Assembly (NCBI GenBank): GCA_003255065.1
Contig: QAOA01000562.1
Coordinates: 312,000-375,999 of the forward strand
Source: Cercis canadensis
Taxonomy: Eukaryota; Streptophyta; Magnoliopsida; Fabales; Fabaceae
Direction: 5' to 3'
Length of the DNA stretch: 64,000 nucleotides
Positions within the stretch are counted from its first letter, which is position 1; each line of letters begins with the position of its first letter. Below the pieces are notes generated by a model. It searched no databases and was not told the DNA's origin. It saw only the letters and a program-made list of their open reading frames with translations. A program made the position numbers and the translations under genes. Of the stretch, positions 11,776 through 27,199 are shown piece by piece.

Positions 11776-13900
11776 TTGCATCACAAAAAGTGAAAATAAT
11801 TTCAAAAGTATAATATTTATATAATTAAAATTGTGTTTTACATTAATTAAATATTTGATCCAATAATAAAATCATCATCTCATATATCATAACTCATAAG
11901 AGCTCATAGACAACATATTTAAAGTTGACCAATAGGCCCAAAAGTGAGCAGCACACTCCAGTGGGCCTACAATGAGTACACAACAATCATGCATCGGCCC
12001 ATTTGCAGCTAAAATTTCAAACTTAATGCAATCATGTTGCCTTCGTTGAAGAGTATGGGCCTGCAATTGCATAATCTAAAAAACAAATTTGGTAAGGCAA
12101 AAATTTAAGAATAAACAAAAAAAAATACAAAAATTTAGGAATCAGTGAAGTTACATCATAATTAAAGATAAAATCAACGTGAGATGTCTCAACAGCGAAA
12201 TTTCATAACTTCAAATTCAAGCTATCACTAAATTAAGTTTGTTGGCTACATAGTCTCAATTTTATGAAAATAAAAGTTTTTTCTCGGATTAAAATGTTGG
12301 TCTTTTTTCTACAACAAAAAAATGTTGAGAATTTGTTTCCACGAGAATTGCTTAGGTTGGGAACATAGTTTACTTTGACCAACTACGTGGGAAAACGAAT
12401 CTGAGAAGTGGGAAGTGATAACTAAGAACTATTGCGTAGGTTGGGCTGAATTTATTAAATATTAATAAATAAATATTTTTTAAAGTGAGAAAATGAATAT
12501 GGGACTTTATAGAAAGGATATGAATATTTGTATATTCAGTAATAAGCTTATTATGACTTCTGTTGAGGTAAGGGAGAATGTGGTCATTGCATGCTTGGAT
12601 GTAGCCAAAGTTCTGATGCTGTCCACATCAAAGGCCACGTTATTGATTGGTTGGACTCCATTGACCAACCAATACTAATCATTGATCCAAAAGGACTTGC
12701 AGAGCGGGGAATAATATACTATCATGCTCCCCCAATCAACAATGAACACAAAACCGAACCACATTATTCAATTTAAATCCAATTTTAAAAATTCAATTAA
12801 GAAATTAATCAATTATAGCTTTAATCACGGTAGGATGATTATGATCATCATGACCATAACGTGGCTCTTTTTATTTTTGGTCTGAACCCACAGAAAAATT
12901 TCTCTGAATTGTGAGTCCCACTCACCAAATCACAGTTCCCCTTTGCCTTCTCTTTTTTTTTTTTTTTTGGCCCTTTTTGTCCCCTTCTAATTTATCCCTA
13001 CTTCTCCTACGCTTATCCCTTCTAATTCTATTATTTATTGACTTATTTGTTCATTTTAATTTGGACGGGTAATGTATTATGTATCATATGTGGATTTGGT
13101 CTTATCCTCTCTGTAGATCCTTGTCCAAGAGATAATAGTTACTTGTTGCCGGAAATGGTATCATCCAAATTTGGATACATCAAAAACATGTTTACAAAGT
13201 ATATTATAGAAGTAATATTGGTGCAACTAAGTGGTTGCCTTTTCAAACCTAATCTTAGTTTAGGTCACATTAGTTGCAATTGGATTGCCTAAAATTTTTA
13301 AGTATTGAATGTAATCTTACTACGTCAGTATAATATAACAATAACATACTTATATAGTATTATAAAATTTTTGTTTCTATATACATATAATAATATTTGA
13401 AAGTTTTCATTGACGTAAAAAAATTGGTTTCCTTTAAGATGACTACAGTAAAAGAAAAATAATTAGAAGCTTTTTGATATTGACATGAGTAGAGAGTACG
13501 TGAGGAGGAAGAGGAAGATTTGAACTGAATGCTATTGTTTTAAAACCAATTAATTAAGATAATCATTGATACATTGCATGAATGAATAGTAACCCTAAAA
13601 TGATATTTTAATAGACTATAATAATACTCTATTGATTAGAATTCAAACAAAGTGTACAAATTGTCCACAAGATTATAATCCCACGCTGCAAAAACAAAAC
13701 CGTAGCCGGCTTCAATGGCTTTTGACTTGGTTAAGGCCGGCCAGCAAGAATTGCAAGAAAAAACCAAATATGAAAATAACAAAAAAGAAAAACAAATACT
13801 GATTTTTTATTTGTTTTTTTTCAGTATGAAAAGTTTAAAATAATGAATATTGGCACCAAGAAGGAATAAAGTTTCAACAAACTGGTGCTTCTGTTACTGT
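11776..13900. other. Intergenic region, no gene seen
   Basis: AT-rich DNA with short ORFs only (61-84 codons), none with a recognisable domain. There is a T run at 12953-12968 and a small 9-bp inverted repeat (attggttgg/ccaaccaat) near 12645-12673. The right end leads into the RING gene promoter. Confidence 0.6.
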
Positions 13901-13942
13901 TTCCCCCCAAAGAGAAAATTTTGGTTCTGTTACTCAGCCTCG

Positions 13943-13953
13943 AGAGTATAAAG
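13943..13953 (+). promoter_or_regulatory. Possible TATA box of the RING gene
   Basis: The motif gagtataaaga lies about 430 bases before the RING gene ATG. If used, it implies a pyrimidine-rich leader of about 400 bases, which contains short upstream ORFs (for example ATG near 14089). Confidence 0.35.
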
Positions 13954-14379
13954 AAGAATAATACTCTGTAAAGAGAAACCCCAGTTCCTCTTCTTTTTTG
14001 TTTTCTTCTCCCCCGCCCCCTTCTATTTTGTCCTTCTTCACTTTCTTTCCAGTTTCCAATTCTCGCTTTTCCATGGCCGAACTTGCTATGTTCCCAGTGA
14101 CGCAGATGCAGAATTGAATGAACTTGCAACTATTTCAAGTTGCTTTCGTTGGACCAATTTTTCCCTGTTTGGTTCTGTGAGCTGTGTCATTTTCCCCTCT
14201 CCGAATTTCCACTGGAGGTGGGGGTTTTAAATGTTTTTCAAGAGGCTCACGGGATCTCTATGGCCACACTCACCCTCTCCTTCTCTTTGATCAGTTATTC
14301 TAGGTCTTGTTCAATGTCTTCCTCAATCTTTGGCAGAGTCTAATTGTGGTTTCTTTTGGCTCTTCTGGGTTGGTGAGGA

Positions 14380-15093
14380 ATGAGTCAGCTCGGTGTGATA
14401 TTGCAGGAATCGCTTCGTAGAGAAAGGGAAGCAAGAACGATTCTGGGTTTGTTAACGGAGCAAATGGAAGGTGTGGTCGATAGAGAGCCAAGGAGGAGGA
14501 GAACTCTGAAAGAACGGCTCCGATTGACCGGAATCGGATGTTGTGGGGCCACCTGGGGTTTCCGACCGGCGACCATAAGCGTGAGGCATGAAGAAGAAGA
14601 AGAAGGACAACAACAAGAACAGCAACCGCTACAGGAAGCAAATTCGGGTAATACCTCGAACTCGTCGGACCCTGAATGTGTGAGCCCCACTCCGGCTTCT
14701 TCAAGTATGAATCTTGCGGCGGCGTTGGCCGCCGAGCGTCAATACCGGGGATCGCAGGAACCGGATGAAGGTACGGGTACCGTGGGATCCACCGTTAACG
14801 GTTTAGGTGGCCGAGGCGGAGGCACCGTGCCCGGGACGCCGTGGAGGGTGTCGTTGATGAGGCTGCTGGAAGAAACAGACGGTGGAGATGCGGCGGAGGT
14901 GACGGAAACGGAGAAAGTGGGGGCGTTGGGGAATGATTCGGTGTGCTGCGTGTGCATGGGAAGGAAGAAAGGTGCAGCGTTCATCCCATGTGGGCACACC
15001 TTTTGCAGGGTGTGTTCGAGGGAGCTATGGTTGAATCGAGGTTCTTGTCCCCTTTGCAATCGTTCAATCCTCGAGATTCTTGATATTTTCTGA
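14380..15093 (+). CDS. RING-HC finger protein, probable E3 ubiquitin ligase
   Basis: A single exon encodes 237 residues starting MSQLGVILQESL. The C-terminus is a C3HC4 RING at about residues 188-227: CCVCMGRKKGAAFIPCGHTF, then CRVC and CPLC, which supply all eight zinc ligands. The first 185 residues are low in complexity, with an Arg-rich stretch, an acidic/Gln run (EEEEEGQQQEQQ) and a short conserved-looking segment GTPWRVSLMRLLEE before the RING. There is no membrane segment or signal peptide. RING proteins of this kind pass ubiquitin from an E2 to a substrate; the substrate cannot be told. From memory, Arabidopsis has a RING gene next to IMMUTANS (At4g22250), but here the RING gene is 25 kb from PTOX, so orthology is only a guess. 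Confidence 0.88.
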   Translation: MSQLGVILQESLRREREARTILGLLTEQMEGVVDREPRRRRTLKERLRLTGIGCCGATWGFRPATISVRHEEEEEGQQQEQQPLQEANSGNTSNSSDPECVSPTPASSSMNLAAALAAERQYRGSQEPDEGTGTVGSTVNGLGGRGGGTVPGTPWRVSLMRLLEETDGGDAAEVTETEKVGALGNDSVCCVCMGRKKGAAFIPCGHTFCRVCSRELWLNRGSCPLCNRSILEILDIF

Positions 15094-15099
15094 AATTCA

Positions 15100-17930
15100 T
15101 CACCTATTTTCTTGGATTCCGTGAGGGATTGATGTCATTGGACGGTGAAGATCGCCATTTGGAATGAGATGGAAAGCAAGAAAGGAAGATAGAAAGAGAA
15201 ACCCAGAGAGACTTTTGTCCTTTTTTAATTTTTTGTGAAAATGAAAAGAACTTGGTATTTCACTTGTAATATGATAGTATGAATTTGATGAATTTGTTAT
15301 CAGCCACTAATTTCCTTCTCTACTTTGAGATATTTTCTCTTTTCGCATAACTCCTATCTTCGCCTTGGATAATTCAAACAAAAACAAAATGAGAAGGGAA
15401 ACAAATTTTTAATATTTGTTCTTTTTAATTTCTTTTGGATTCCCAATATAATATGACAATCATTTTAAAACCTGAATTTGAGCATGAAATAAAGTTTCAT
15501 TGATCACTCTTAACTATTCTAAAGAGGAAAAAAAAAAACCTGAATTTTAAAACTTGAATCTTTACACTCTTGGGATGCTACATGATCCAACTGTTTTCAA
15601 GTGTCTTAAGACTCTTATAGTTTTAAACTTTAGACTGATTTGAACCTAGAGTTGAGCTGGACATAGAAAAGCATATGTGAAGGCTAATATCACAAACATT
15701 TTCCTAAATCTGCACTATAATTGGTTTAAGTAATGTACCATGCATGATGAGATTTCTCATTTTTTGAAGTAATCTACATTATAACGTATACCTGTTGGCC
15801 CAATCCCATATCCTTCAGCTTGATGTGATGCAGTTGAAGCCCAAAAGAAGAAGCTGGATTGAACTTGTGTCAAACAACAATGAAGGGGCCAAGACCCAAT
15901 AAAGTTCACAATACATTTTGGCCTAACTATTTTTAGTCCTAGACATGAGTCTTCAAATTCCTGTCAAACCCACTCCACATGCTTATCCTTTATCTGCGCA
16001 GATGACTTTGCAATATGTGGGTTGGTTTCAAGAATAAGTGCCACTATGCCCTTATTCAGCATAATGAAGTGGAAGTTGACTTCATTAGCCAAAAAAAAAA
16101 AAAAAAGAGAAGTTGAACTTGAACCTTTTTTCTTTTTTGGGCTAATTAAAGCTGAAGTTGAGTTGGTAACATGCCGGTGCTTCTCAATTAATGGCCCAAC
16201 TAACCATAGGTTGGGCATGGTCGCTTGGGCTACAAAACAGCCTCGACATAGTAATAACATGTTAAACAAAACATGATTAGCCCAAACAAAAACCAAAAAA
16301 TGTATTGAGCTGTTCAGAATATAAAACAAAAAATAAATTGTGCATGTCCTAATATCTCTCTCTTAACAGAGTTAATTAAATAATTAACTTGATGATACTC
16401 TTAATTACCGTTAAAATAACAAAAAAAAAATAGTTTCAAACTTGAGCTACATAATATATATTATGCCCTAATATCCCTCTTTTGACACAAATCGCAACTA
16501 ACATGTTGCCAAAAATTGCTACCCTAATAACTATGTTTATCTTGCTAAGACAGAGCTTATTATGCATTTTTTTCCCCCTTACCAAGTAATAGGGAGGACA
16601 ATGGTAGGTATGAGAGGCAAGCTGTCGGGTCAATATGCCAATTACATGAGAGCCAGGTGATAAACAACAATAGATAAAATATCTTTCTGTGGAAAAATGA
16701 AAGGCATCATATTTGGATAAGGATGAGCTTTCCCAGGTAGATTGGAAACATGCATCATGACAAAAATTTGAGGGTAAGATGTGACCTACGACAAAAGGTG
16801 GAATACATGATTCTCTACGTTGAGTTTGAAGTAGATGTTTTCCAGTTTCGTGCAAGGAATGCATGTCTTTGATACTGAAAGGCTTTCATTCTCAAGCTCA
16901 ACTTTTAAAGAAAGAATTAAAAGCTATTTTTTCCCATTATGTGGTCTCTGCAACGCGAGGTTCTCTTCCCTCCTTCTGGTTGATAATGATCCACCTGCTT
17001 ATAGAAACCCTAAAATTGGCCACTTTTTCTATTTGCATCTTTCAAATTGGATTTGTCAATAATGTTTTCAAGTTATTGACCATATTCTGATAAAAGTTCC
17101 CAAACCTTTCAAGTACTGTACAAAGGATTGGTTCTTTATGAGTACTTGGGTCCTTTATGGACAGTGACTCACATGAAGAACAGTCATGGTGCTTTCCTTT
17201 ATAGCATAGGGTGCAGAAGCTTTTGCAAAAATGGAAGTTCTCTGTATGGAACCCTCTTGGTGAGTGGTGAGTGGTGACCTTGCTTAAAATCTTTCCCAGA
17301 ACTCAGTGTTGAAAGCCGCAATAATTTCAAGTCTTATTCAGAAAACTATAATTGATATGCATGTACATGGACAAAGTGTTCGTGAATGGAGGAGAGTTTC
17401 TTTCATAATTAACAATACAAAATAAGTGATCAAATAATGCAAAACCTCGTTTATATAGCTAGATTAAACTTTACGCTAAATAAAAAGAAAAACTAGTTCA
17501 AACTTGAGATTTGTAGTTTTGTACTACTATTATCAACGACTTTCTGTTAATTAATAGTTAAAATTATCAAAACTCATGATTTGACTATTTCATTTGAATT
17601 TAAATAGAGTGATTTTGTTTAGAGAAATCATACCCATACACCTCTTAAGAGGTGTAGGAAAAATTCATGTCAGTCTAAAGTGAATTCAATTTAAATTTTG
17701 GCAGACTCGAAGTAATATGCTACTAAACATGCAAATAAAAGGAGTGTATAAAGAAATAGTGTGGTTTGTAAAGTTAAAAAAGCTGTTATTTATTTATTCT
17801 ATTAATTTGTATAATTATTAAATGAATAATCCCCTAATAAAAAAATAATACTACTTAATTAAACATCAATAATTGTTCCTCTATGCACACATTGAAATAT
17901 TGTGACATATACTAGAGGAATACTATGTTA
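15100..17930. other. Intergenic region, no gene seen
   Basis: AT-rich sequence downstream of the RING gene. It contains short homopolymer runs (A15 near 16092) and an 18-bp perfect palindrome acacctcttaagaggtgt at about 17638-17655. The longest ORF (16436-16864, minus, 142 codons) has no recognisable family. Confidence 0.55.
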
Positions 17931-17931
17931 C

Positions 17932-18708
17932 CAGGGGGTGGATCCAAAAAAATTTATTAGTGGGGGCAAAATTTAACTAAGAGAATAAATATTAAAATAC
18001 TTATATTAAATTTAAAAATAGAATATTATATTTTAGTAGTAAAAAAATGTATATATTTAAAATTAATTTAATAACATAATAATTAAGAAAAATAAAATTA
18101 TTTTACTTATTGTGTAGAAATTTAAAAATTTAAGATCTTTACAAAAATATAATATACACCTAACCAAACATATCATATAGATATAATTCTTTTTTTAATT
18201 TCTTAAATAAACAAATAATAAAGGACAATTAAAAATAATTCTTCATATTCATGCAAACTATTAAATAAAATATAAATAAAAAGAAGTTTAGCATTTTCAC
18301 TAAATTTTTCATGTGTTTAGAAAAGGTGAATTTAATATATATGTATGTTAAGAAAAAAATATAATAAAAATAAGAAAAGAGAAACTAAAAGGTGACCAAT
18401 AAAATTAAATAATTGAGAGTTTCAAGAAGATTTTTTTAAGGCACAATATAAAAACTAAAAAGTAAATAATTTTTCTTTTTGAGTTGCGTGCCATTTACTT
18501 ATTACTAAAAAATAATTATTTTTCTCCCTCTTAACCTCACACATGGAGAAGCTTTACTTTAAAATGTTGCCACAATAATGTAGTACCGAGAGTGCAGGAC
18601 AAGAGAAATATTTTAATGAAGACAAAATAATGTAAATAGTGAAAACAATAAATTTTATAGCTTGCAAGGGCAATTGCCCCTTCTCATTACAACGTGGGTC
18701 CATCCTTG
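17932..18708. mobile_element. Non-autonomous hAT element (Tip100-like ends)
   Basis: The left end cagggggtggatcc and the right end, read inward as caaggatggaccc, form a terminal inverted repeat resembling the CAGGGGCGGA-type ends known from Tip100-like hAT transposons. The flanks are tatgttac (17924-17931) and catgttac (18709-18716), an 8-bp target duplication with one mismatch; eight bases is the hAT signature. Subterminal gggggcaaaa and aattgcccc also mirror each other. The 777-bp interior is AT-rich, with no transposase. Confidence 0.85.
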
Positions 18709-18730
18709 CATGTTACCCCACCTTAGTTAG

Positions 18731-18975
18731 AGGATTTGGATGAGAGTCACAAGTTGATTTTAGTATTGTTGTTAAGATATTAAAAAATTAAGTTATTCAA
18801 TATATATCAAAACAATAACAATCTAAAAAATGTATTAGAAAATGCATTTAAATTTTATTAATTTTTTTATAATGTAAAATTCAAAATTTATCAATTATTT
18901 TAATATTTTAATAACATTAAATAAGTAAAATTTTTATAATAATACTAAAATCACGTTATAAACCCAACCAAAACC
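18731..18975. mobile_element. Probable MITE next to the hAT element
   Basis: The start (ggatttggatgagagtc, then gattttagtattgttgtta) is mirrored by the end (gattttagtattattataa read from the right). The arms are imperfect and the interior is AT-rich without coding. No confident target duplication. It begins about 15 bases after the hAT target duplication. Confidence 0.55.
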
Positions 18976-21900
18976 TTTTTACAAGAGATGGTTAGGTTAG
19001 CCCTCTTACATATAGTATAGTCTCCACCGTATAATAAACCTTTTCTTATTAAACTTCAACAAAAATAATGATTTGATGATTGCATGCTAATGATTTGGAC
19101 CGTTGATTGATGTATTGGAATATTTGATATCACGGGGATGGACCCACGTGTCTGCAAGTACAGCAATCATAGTATATTATACAATATATAAATAGCAAGA
19201 GCGTGCTTTGGTGGACGATCTTCGCTTAATGTGCTTTGGCAGATTTACACAAAGAATCTGTACATAGATTTTGAGGAGGGGCTTAGATTTTCTTTCCTTT
19301 TATGGCAGGAAACCACAGTGTGTCTCTGTCCTTTGATTGGATATAACCATTCGGCGTGCCTGTGCCCAACTGCCCATAACTAACAGAGTTATGTTATGTG
19401 GATGGCATATTCGTAAATAAAATGTTTGATGGAAGTTACTATAAAACTTAAGCACTATCTAAATTTACAAAATTATGTATTATAAGCTAAGTTGATAAAG
19501 TTTGAATTAATTAAAGAGGAAACTTATTTTTTTTTATATGAAAAGAGGAAAATTTTGAAATTTCAAAGATGATGGAGGCATTTTCTATAACTATTTTCTC
19601 TTTTTTAACAAAATATACTTCGTATCAGCTTTGAAAAGTATTGTTTTTTTTAAGGTTGCTTCTTATAAGGAACTTATAATTTTTTTTAAAAAAAATAGAA
19701 GAAAACAAAAAAAAAATGAATTTTTTTTTTCTTTTTCTTTTGTCAAACACCAAATTGCGTCTTCTATTACAAAAAGCATCAAAACCAGAAGTTATAACAC
19801 AGGACCTAAATGGATACTATATTTTTTTCTTTTAATATATTCCGTGCTGAAAGGCACTTCAAAGGCTTGAAGCTAAATAAATGGATACTTGATTTAAAAT
19901 AGCATGGTTCCATATCCTTAATTGCACTTTAAATAGTTTAAATATTAGGAGATTTTCATGCACATGTTAGTAAAAACTAATAACTATGTGGTAAGAAATT
20001 CTGTGAATCTCTTTGATGTTAACCAAGGCCAAGGTGTTTTTTTTTATGCTTAATCGTATAATCTACTTTTGCTGTTCCAAAGAATAATCTTTACCTTATT
20101 GGACTGGTGGATTATATTCCTAATTAATGACTACAATTGGATGGCGGAAAATCATATGATATATCCTTGTCTAATGGTACATATCATAACTTTATAAACG
20201 CGTGATTCGATCCTCTTATGATATGACAAACCATTTTCAATCTTTTAATAGTCATGATCATCCCAATCACCCTTTGAAAATATGAATATATTCCTGTGAA
20301 TAATTGGAAAAAGAAAGCACACGATTTGGTGCTTAATAAGATCATAGAAACTACGAATATTATTACATGTACGTATAACATTTCTTAGAAAATAACCACA
20401 ATGATAAAAATCTCTAACTTAAAGAGATACGCATCTCCTCCAAATAAATTATTCTAAAAGAAGAGTGCAAAGTATAAATTATCAGAATACTATACTATAT
20501 ATATATAATATCCACGAAATCTTCAAGCGAAACTTCATTTCAATCTATGTTATAATTATATACGAGGTTATTTAGATATGTGTCATTCCATAAAATTTCC
20601 AAATATATGTATATGCTTACCTTTTTCTAAATGTCGAAAATATATTTTTACAAGTAAAAAAATTGCAATTACTGTCTTACTATCCACAGGTTAATTTCAG
20701 GTTGTTAGATGATCAACATGGAGTTGGTATCCATCAGAAGTTATCCCAATTTAGGCATTTTCTTGTTCACCAAACACTAGCTATAAATCCACTAAAAGCA
20801 CTAAACGTTTGTGTAAAAGAAAAGAAAAAGTAGGAAAAAACTATAGAATCCATACAAGGGCAAGGAAACAAATCTCGATACTGTATAATAGGAAGTGTCC
20901 TATATTATGAGAACTCCTCACACGTCAGAAGATATATGTTTAACTGCCCAGATTGCCATGTTCATGAATATAGCTTTATAAATCGATGGTTGCAGCTCAC
21001 AAATTTGTATGCACGAATTAGATAAGCAAGAACAAATTCATAGAATTCAGAACAAGATACAGACTACATATATAAATGGGCTTGCCCATCATGTTACATC
21101 TTGCTTTTACATGTGCTGTGCTCCTCTTTTGATTATAAATAACTAACTACTTGCATGTATAAAAAAAACTAATTAAAGGTGTCAGTGGCATGATGAATCT
21201 ATTATTATGTTATATAATTAATTTATGCTTGCACGAACACTCAAATATATTATATTTAGATAAATATATAGGGAACATATAGAATAAATATAATTTTTAA
21301 GGGATAAATCTCAGAAATAATAATAGATTGTCGTGGGTTGAATCCAAATATAAAAAACTCTCTAATCTTTTAAGCTAGATACAGGACCATTAAAGTTTTT
21401 GCTCGGAATAAAGATGTTAACATACCAAACACTTTTATAATATTTTATGTTATAAAAGTTTGAACTTTGAAGTTCAAATGTAAGTGGATTGAGATAGTTG
21501 GATTTATAATAAGAGATTTGTTTGGGGGCAGTTATTATGATAAAGGAATAGACTTTCTCCAAGTTTCCATTATATAACTCAAACTCCAATGAATTTTTAA
21601 AAAATCAATGTAAGAAAACCTAGCTAATATATTTACAAAAATAATTGAGTCTCACAAGTATCATTAGCATGCAATATATATATTTTTTAATTTGTTACAC
21701 TGCATAGTAAGCCTTGATTAAAAGTCTCTTTGGATTCTCAAGCTGTTTTTGAGGGTTCAACAACTATATTTGACTAAAGAATATAGAATGAAATCTCTTA
21801 ATCTTGTCATCAAATTAAGTTCTCTAGTACTATGGTAGTGCATTCTACTAGGATCTAGGTGGGTTTAAATCGTATTTGAAAGAAGTGACCTATATATATT

Positions 21901-23723
21901 CTTTCCTACTAGCTTCTTAGTCCAAGTCATTAACTTTTTATTACAATTAATTAACCAAATCTCACTCAGTCCACTACAATGATTCCATGAAATGACATCA
22001 ATAAAGAAAGGGGCTAGGTTTTCGTGTTGCTTTCCAACATTTCTCTCTAGCTTTTATACTGTTAACTGTTTTAACATCCAATGGCTTATCAAAGATATAT
22101 AATGCATTATGCAGAACTGAGACACAATCTGGCACTGCCATTATTTAAAGCAACATTGCATGTGAATGGAGACCGAAAGTTAGTGAGTCCAATTCCCGCC
22201 AACTCTTAAGCCCATGCCTTTGGATTAGCTGACTATAAAATGAAATCCCCATTTTTAATTATATATATTTTCTGTTTCATTTCTGGTAGAAAGATAGCCC
22301 ATTGTTTAGTAACTTGCAGATATAAAGGCAAATTAACCACCATGTCATGGTAGTGGCAGGTAAACTCTAGAGCCCTTGTTTGTTTGTATACATAAGAGCA
22401 CTGAACTACACTCGCTTAAACAGTGTATGAAGCTCACGTATAACTCATCCTTGTTACTAAGTTGGAACGAAGCTTCCTCTACATTAGCTTTAGCCTTAAA
22501 GAGAATGGAAAAAAAAAGAAGACAAATGGAAAGCGAAATTGTCCGTTACCCAATGCATATTGTACGTGGTTGGAACTTGATCTCATGATAAAATGATTTT
22601 CTTTTTAGTATATACTGCGAGCTATGTGGTGGGTCATGTAATGTAATAATCATCTTACTTTAGGTAGTGAGGTCTTTAGACGTTCACGTTCATCATTGAT
22701 GTGGGAAACAATTTCCGAAATCTCTCAATGCATGTCTTGTCCTTGACCAAGTGTAACACATTGATTCCTTTCTTAGTGGCCATGGCGGTGATCAAATCAA
22801 AAGGGTTACTTTCAGACTTTCAGTTGCCCACACGTTCGTTAACTCCTTTTATGGCATGCTTTGCCTTTGTTTTACTCAGTATATATGATATAATTGCCTT
22901 TGTCCTTGACATAACGGAGAATAAAAAACATTGCAAAAAGGATGAATGCTAAATGATTGATTATCTATATATGTATATAAATATGTCCGCAAGCTAATAT
23001 ATATATTTTAAGTGCTTTTTATTTTTCCCATTGATCTTTCGCTTTTGGGTGGGAATAGACGGTGGAATGTTTATAAATATGATGTCTAAGATACTAGCTA
23101 GCTAGAAAAAAAAAATTATATAGATTTTATAAAGATTAGGAGAGTTTAACCTAAAACCTTCATTTCTCTATAATTTTTTTTTTAAAAAAGAAAATATTTT
23201 TTTTCCCTTCCATTACTCCCATCCAAAGAAAGAGCACAATGTTACTTCACCTGAAAAGGAAAACATACATATATATAACTAAGGTACATGTATTTAGATA
23301 TTAAAAAATATTACCCTTTCAACAAAACAACTATACAAGAACAGAACACCACGTCATTGATTTACAAAAATTAAGTATATTACGTATCAATGTTGCCTTT
23401 CAGTTAATTGTCAAAGGGCTGGATGAGAGAAATTCTAAACAACACTGCATATCCATGCTTACTGCATTAATTGAAGATGCATGACACAAGAAAATACGAG
23501 TATGATTATGATAGGTGTTTTATTTAACTAATGCTCAATTTACATAAATGTAATGAAGGGCTACCCCTATTTGCCCACGGGCGATGGCTGTGATCTGTCA
23601 TTTTTGGTCTCTTGTTGGTTTGGCTGCTGCCTAATCTATATATTAATTAGCATTATCGAATATTCTAAAATAAGGTCATTGGTCAATTTTGTCTTCTAAT
23701 TTTTTAGTTACGTAATTGTTTTG

Positions 23724-23754
<31 letters not shown>

Positions 23755-25640
23755 TTTTTTTTTTCACTTAAATTAATTACAGCACTTTGCTTTTGTTGGA
23801 AGTTTCTTATAGCCAACAAATCATACTAAGAAGACAAAGCCAACTTGAGCATGCTCCTGTACATTTCATGCAGTAGAAGACAACCAAAGGTCACCTTCAT
23901 ATATATACATATTATTCTTATTAAGGATCTCTACATATTTTTCTTATGTAAGTAATTCAAACCATTACTTATTACATCCACCAATCTTTTTCCTGATGAA
24001 TGATGACACCAAGATAAATTTACAAAATGTAGTAATAGTATCTTTTTTTTTTTATTTAAAAAAAAAAGTACTTTTAATATCCTTGGTCATAATTTCTTTC
24101 GGTCCCTTCATATGTCTCTCTCTCTATATATATTATTCTTTTGTGATATAATTAAGGGTAAAGGTGAACAGTCATTGAATTGACTTACCAACTTGCAAAA
24201 ATATTTGTATTTACATATAAAATTTAATTTAATTGTGGTTCATGTTTATCCGTTAACTACTGAGGTTAAATATTTTGAGGTGGAGATTGTTACTAATGCT
24301 AGGTACCAATGGTAACATATCCATACTCTCTCTCTTTCTATTTTGGCCATGATCCATCTTCTCATGTACAGGCTATTTTAACTTATAGGATATCTCAGAT
24401 TTGATTGTTGCAATTATTTGATTCATAGTATCTGCATATAGGTGACGTAGGGTTCATTATAGTTTTCTTTGAGCCAAAGAAGCAATTAAGAGGACAATTG
24501 ATTGATGTCTAAGCTAAGCTTAGTGTCAATAATTTTCGTAATTCATATATAAAATAGTTTCATTAAGAAAAATGATTTTTTTACACTATTCAAAAGGATA
24601 ATTTAAGATGGCTGATTAAAATTTTATTGAAGTCATATATAATTTTAGTATATATAATTAGACTAAGATGCTACTAAGTGTATATGCATTTGTAGGTTAC
24701 AGTAAATAGTATATTAAATTGACACTCAGAATGATAAAAAAGAACATGAAAACAACAACTCCGACAAGAGGAGGAAAAATAAATTAAGAAAAGAAAGAAG
24801 AGTAGAGTAGGGCGCGCGTGCATGAGAAAAGGTAAGAGTGATGTGTGGTTGTGGGGTTGGGTGATTGAGAAGAAAGGAGGAAAAGAAGGTGAAGAGGCAG
24901 AGAAGTAGGGTCCCATTCCCTACCAAAAACTAAGATAACTCAACACTTAGCGCAGATCATGGCCACATCCCTCTGTGACAAAAGATGGTAGGGGTCCATC
25001 ATCACTCATCAGGATGTGCTCACATACATACTCCACCACTGCATGTTCTCTCTTAAAAACCCTTTCCATTAGATTTCGTTTCCCACCCAACTTAGTTTAT
25101 TACCAAATTCTTTTTGATATGGTGAAAGCAAGCATGATTCATGAAGCATCCTCCTCCATTCAATTCTGCCAACTTGATCTCTTCTAAATTCAGATTATTT
25201 TAGGCTCAAATTCACCATTTATATCTATATCTAAGTTAAGTGTTTGGGATGGTAAAAAAATCAAATTATAACAAGTTAATTATTTCATTTACTATTTTCC
25301 ACTGCCCTAACCAAGACACCATTAACCTGACATTGTTTTCAACTTAGTTAGCTTTGTTATTCCCATACACTCAATTTGTTATTGAAAGAAATATTAAAGC
25401 CCACTTGTTTAGTTGCAATGTCCTAATATGACCTTGTACTACCAAATATTCAATTGTAAGATTTTGAGTTAGTCCTTTTAACTCAATGGCTGCACATCAT
25501 CCATGTGTTAAATTTGTTAAAAATCCCATGTCAAAGTGTGAGAATCCTTAAGAGGGAGCTCATAAGAAGACAACATCATCATAACTTTTCTCTTTTCAAA
25601 TTAAATTAAATTGTTTACTTTCTTTGCTGCTCCTCTCTCC
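18976..25640. other. Long intergenic region upstream of ACC oxidase, no gene seen
   Basis: About 6.7 kb of AT-rich DNA with TA-rich microsatellites (for example 23730-23756) and CT runs near 24115-24130. No ORF in it shows a domain, and no tRNA-like box pair was found by eye. Part of it should be the promoter of the ACC oxidase gene. Confidence 0.55.
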
Positions 25641-25648
25641 TTCAAGGC

Positions 25649-25656
25649 CTATAAAT
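25649..25656 (+). promoter_or_regulatory. TATA box of the ACC oxidase gene
   Basis: The motif ctataaat stands 107 bases before the ATG. With the usual 25-30-base offset, this gives a leader of about 75 bases containing no ATG. Confidence 0.65.
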
Positions 25657-25707
25657 TGCACCCTCTCAGAACCCCAGTACTCCTCACAATTCACAAAGCA
25701 CATATAA

Positions 25708-27196
<1,489 letters not shown>

Positions 27197-27199
27197 GTT

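Noticed and set aside
16436..16864. 142-codon minus-strand ORF
   Set aside because: No domain, signal or promoter context was recognised, and composition matches surrounding non-coding DNA.
24674..24926. Two overlapping minus-strand ORFs rich in Leu/Phe/Ser
   Set aside because: They come from a purine/pyrimidine-biased stretch and have no family features.
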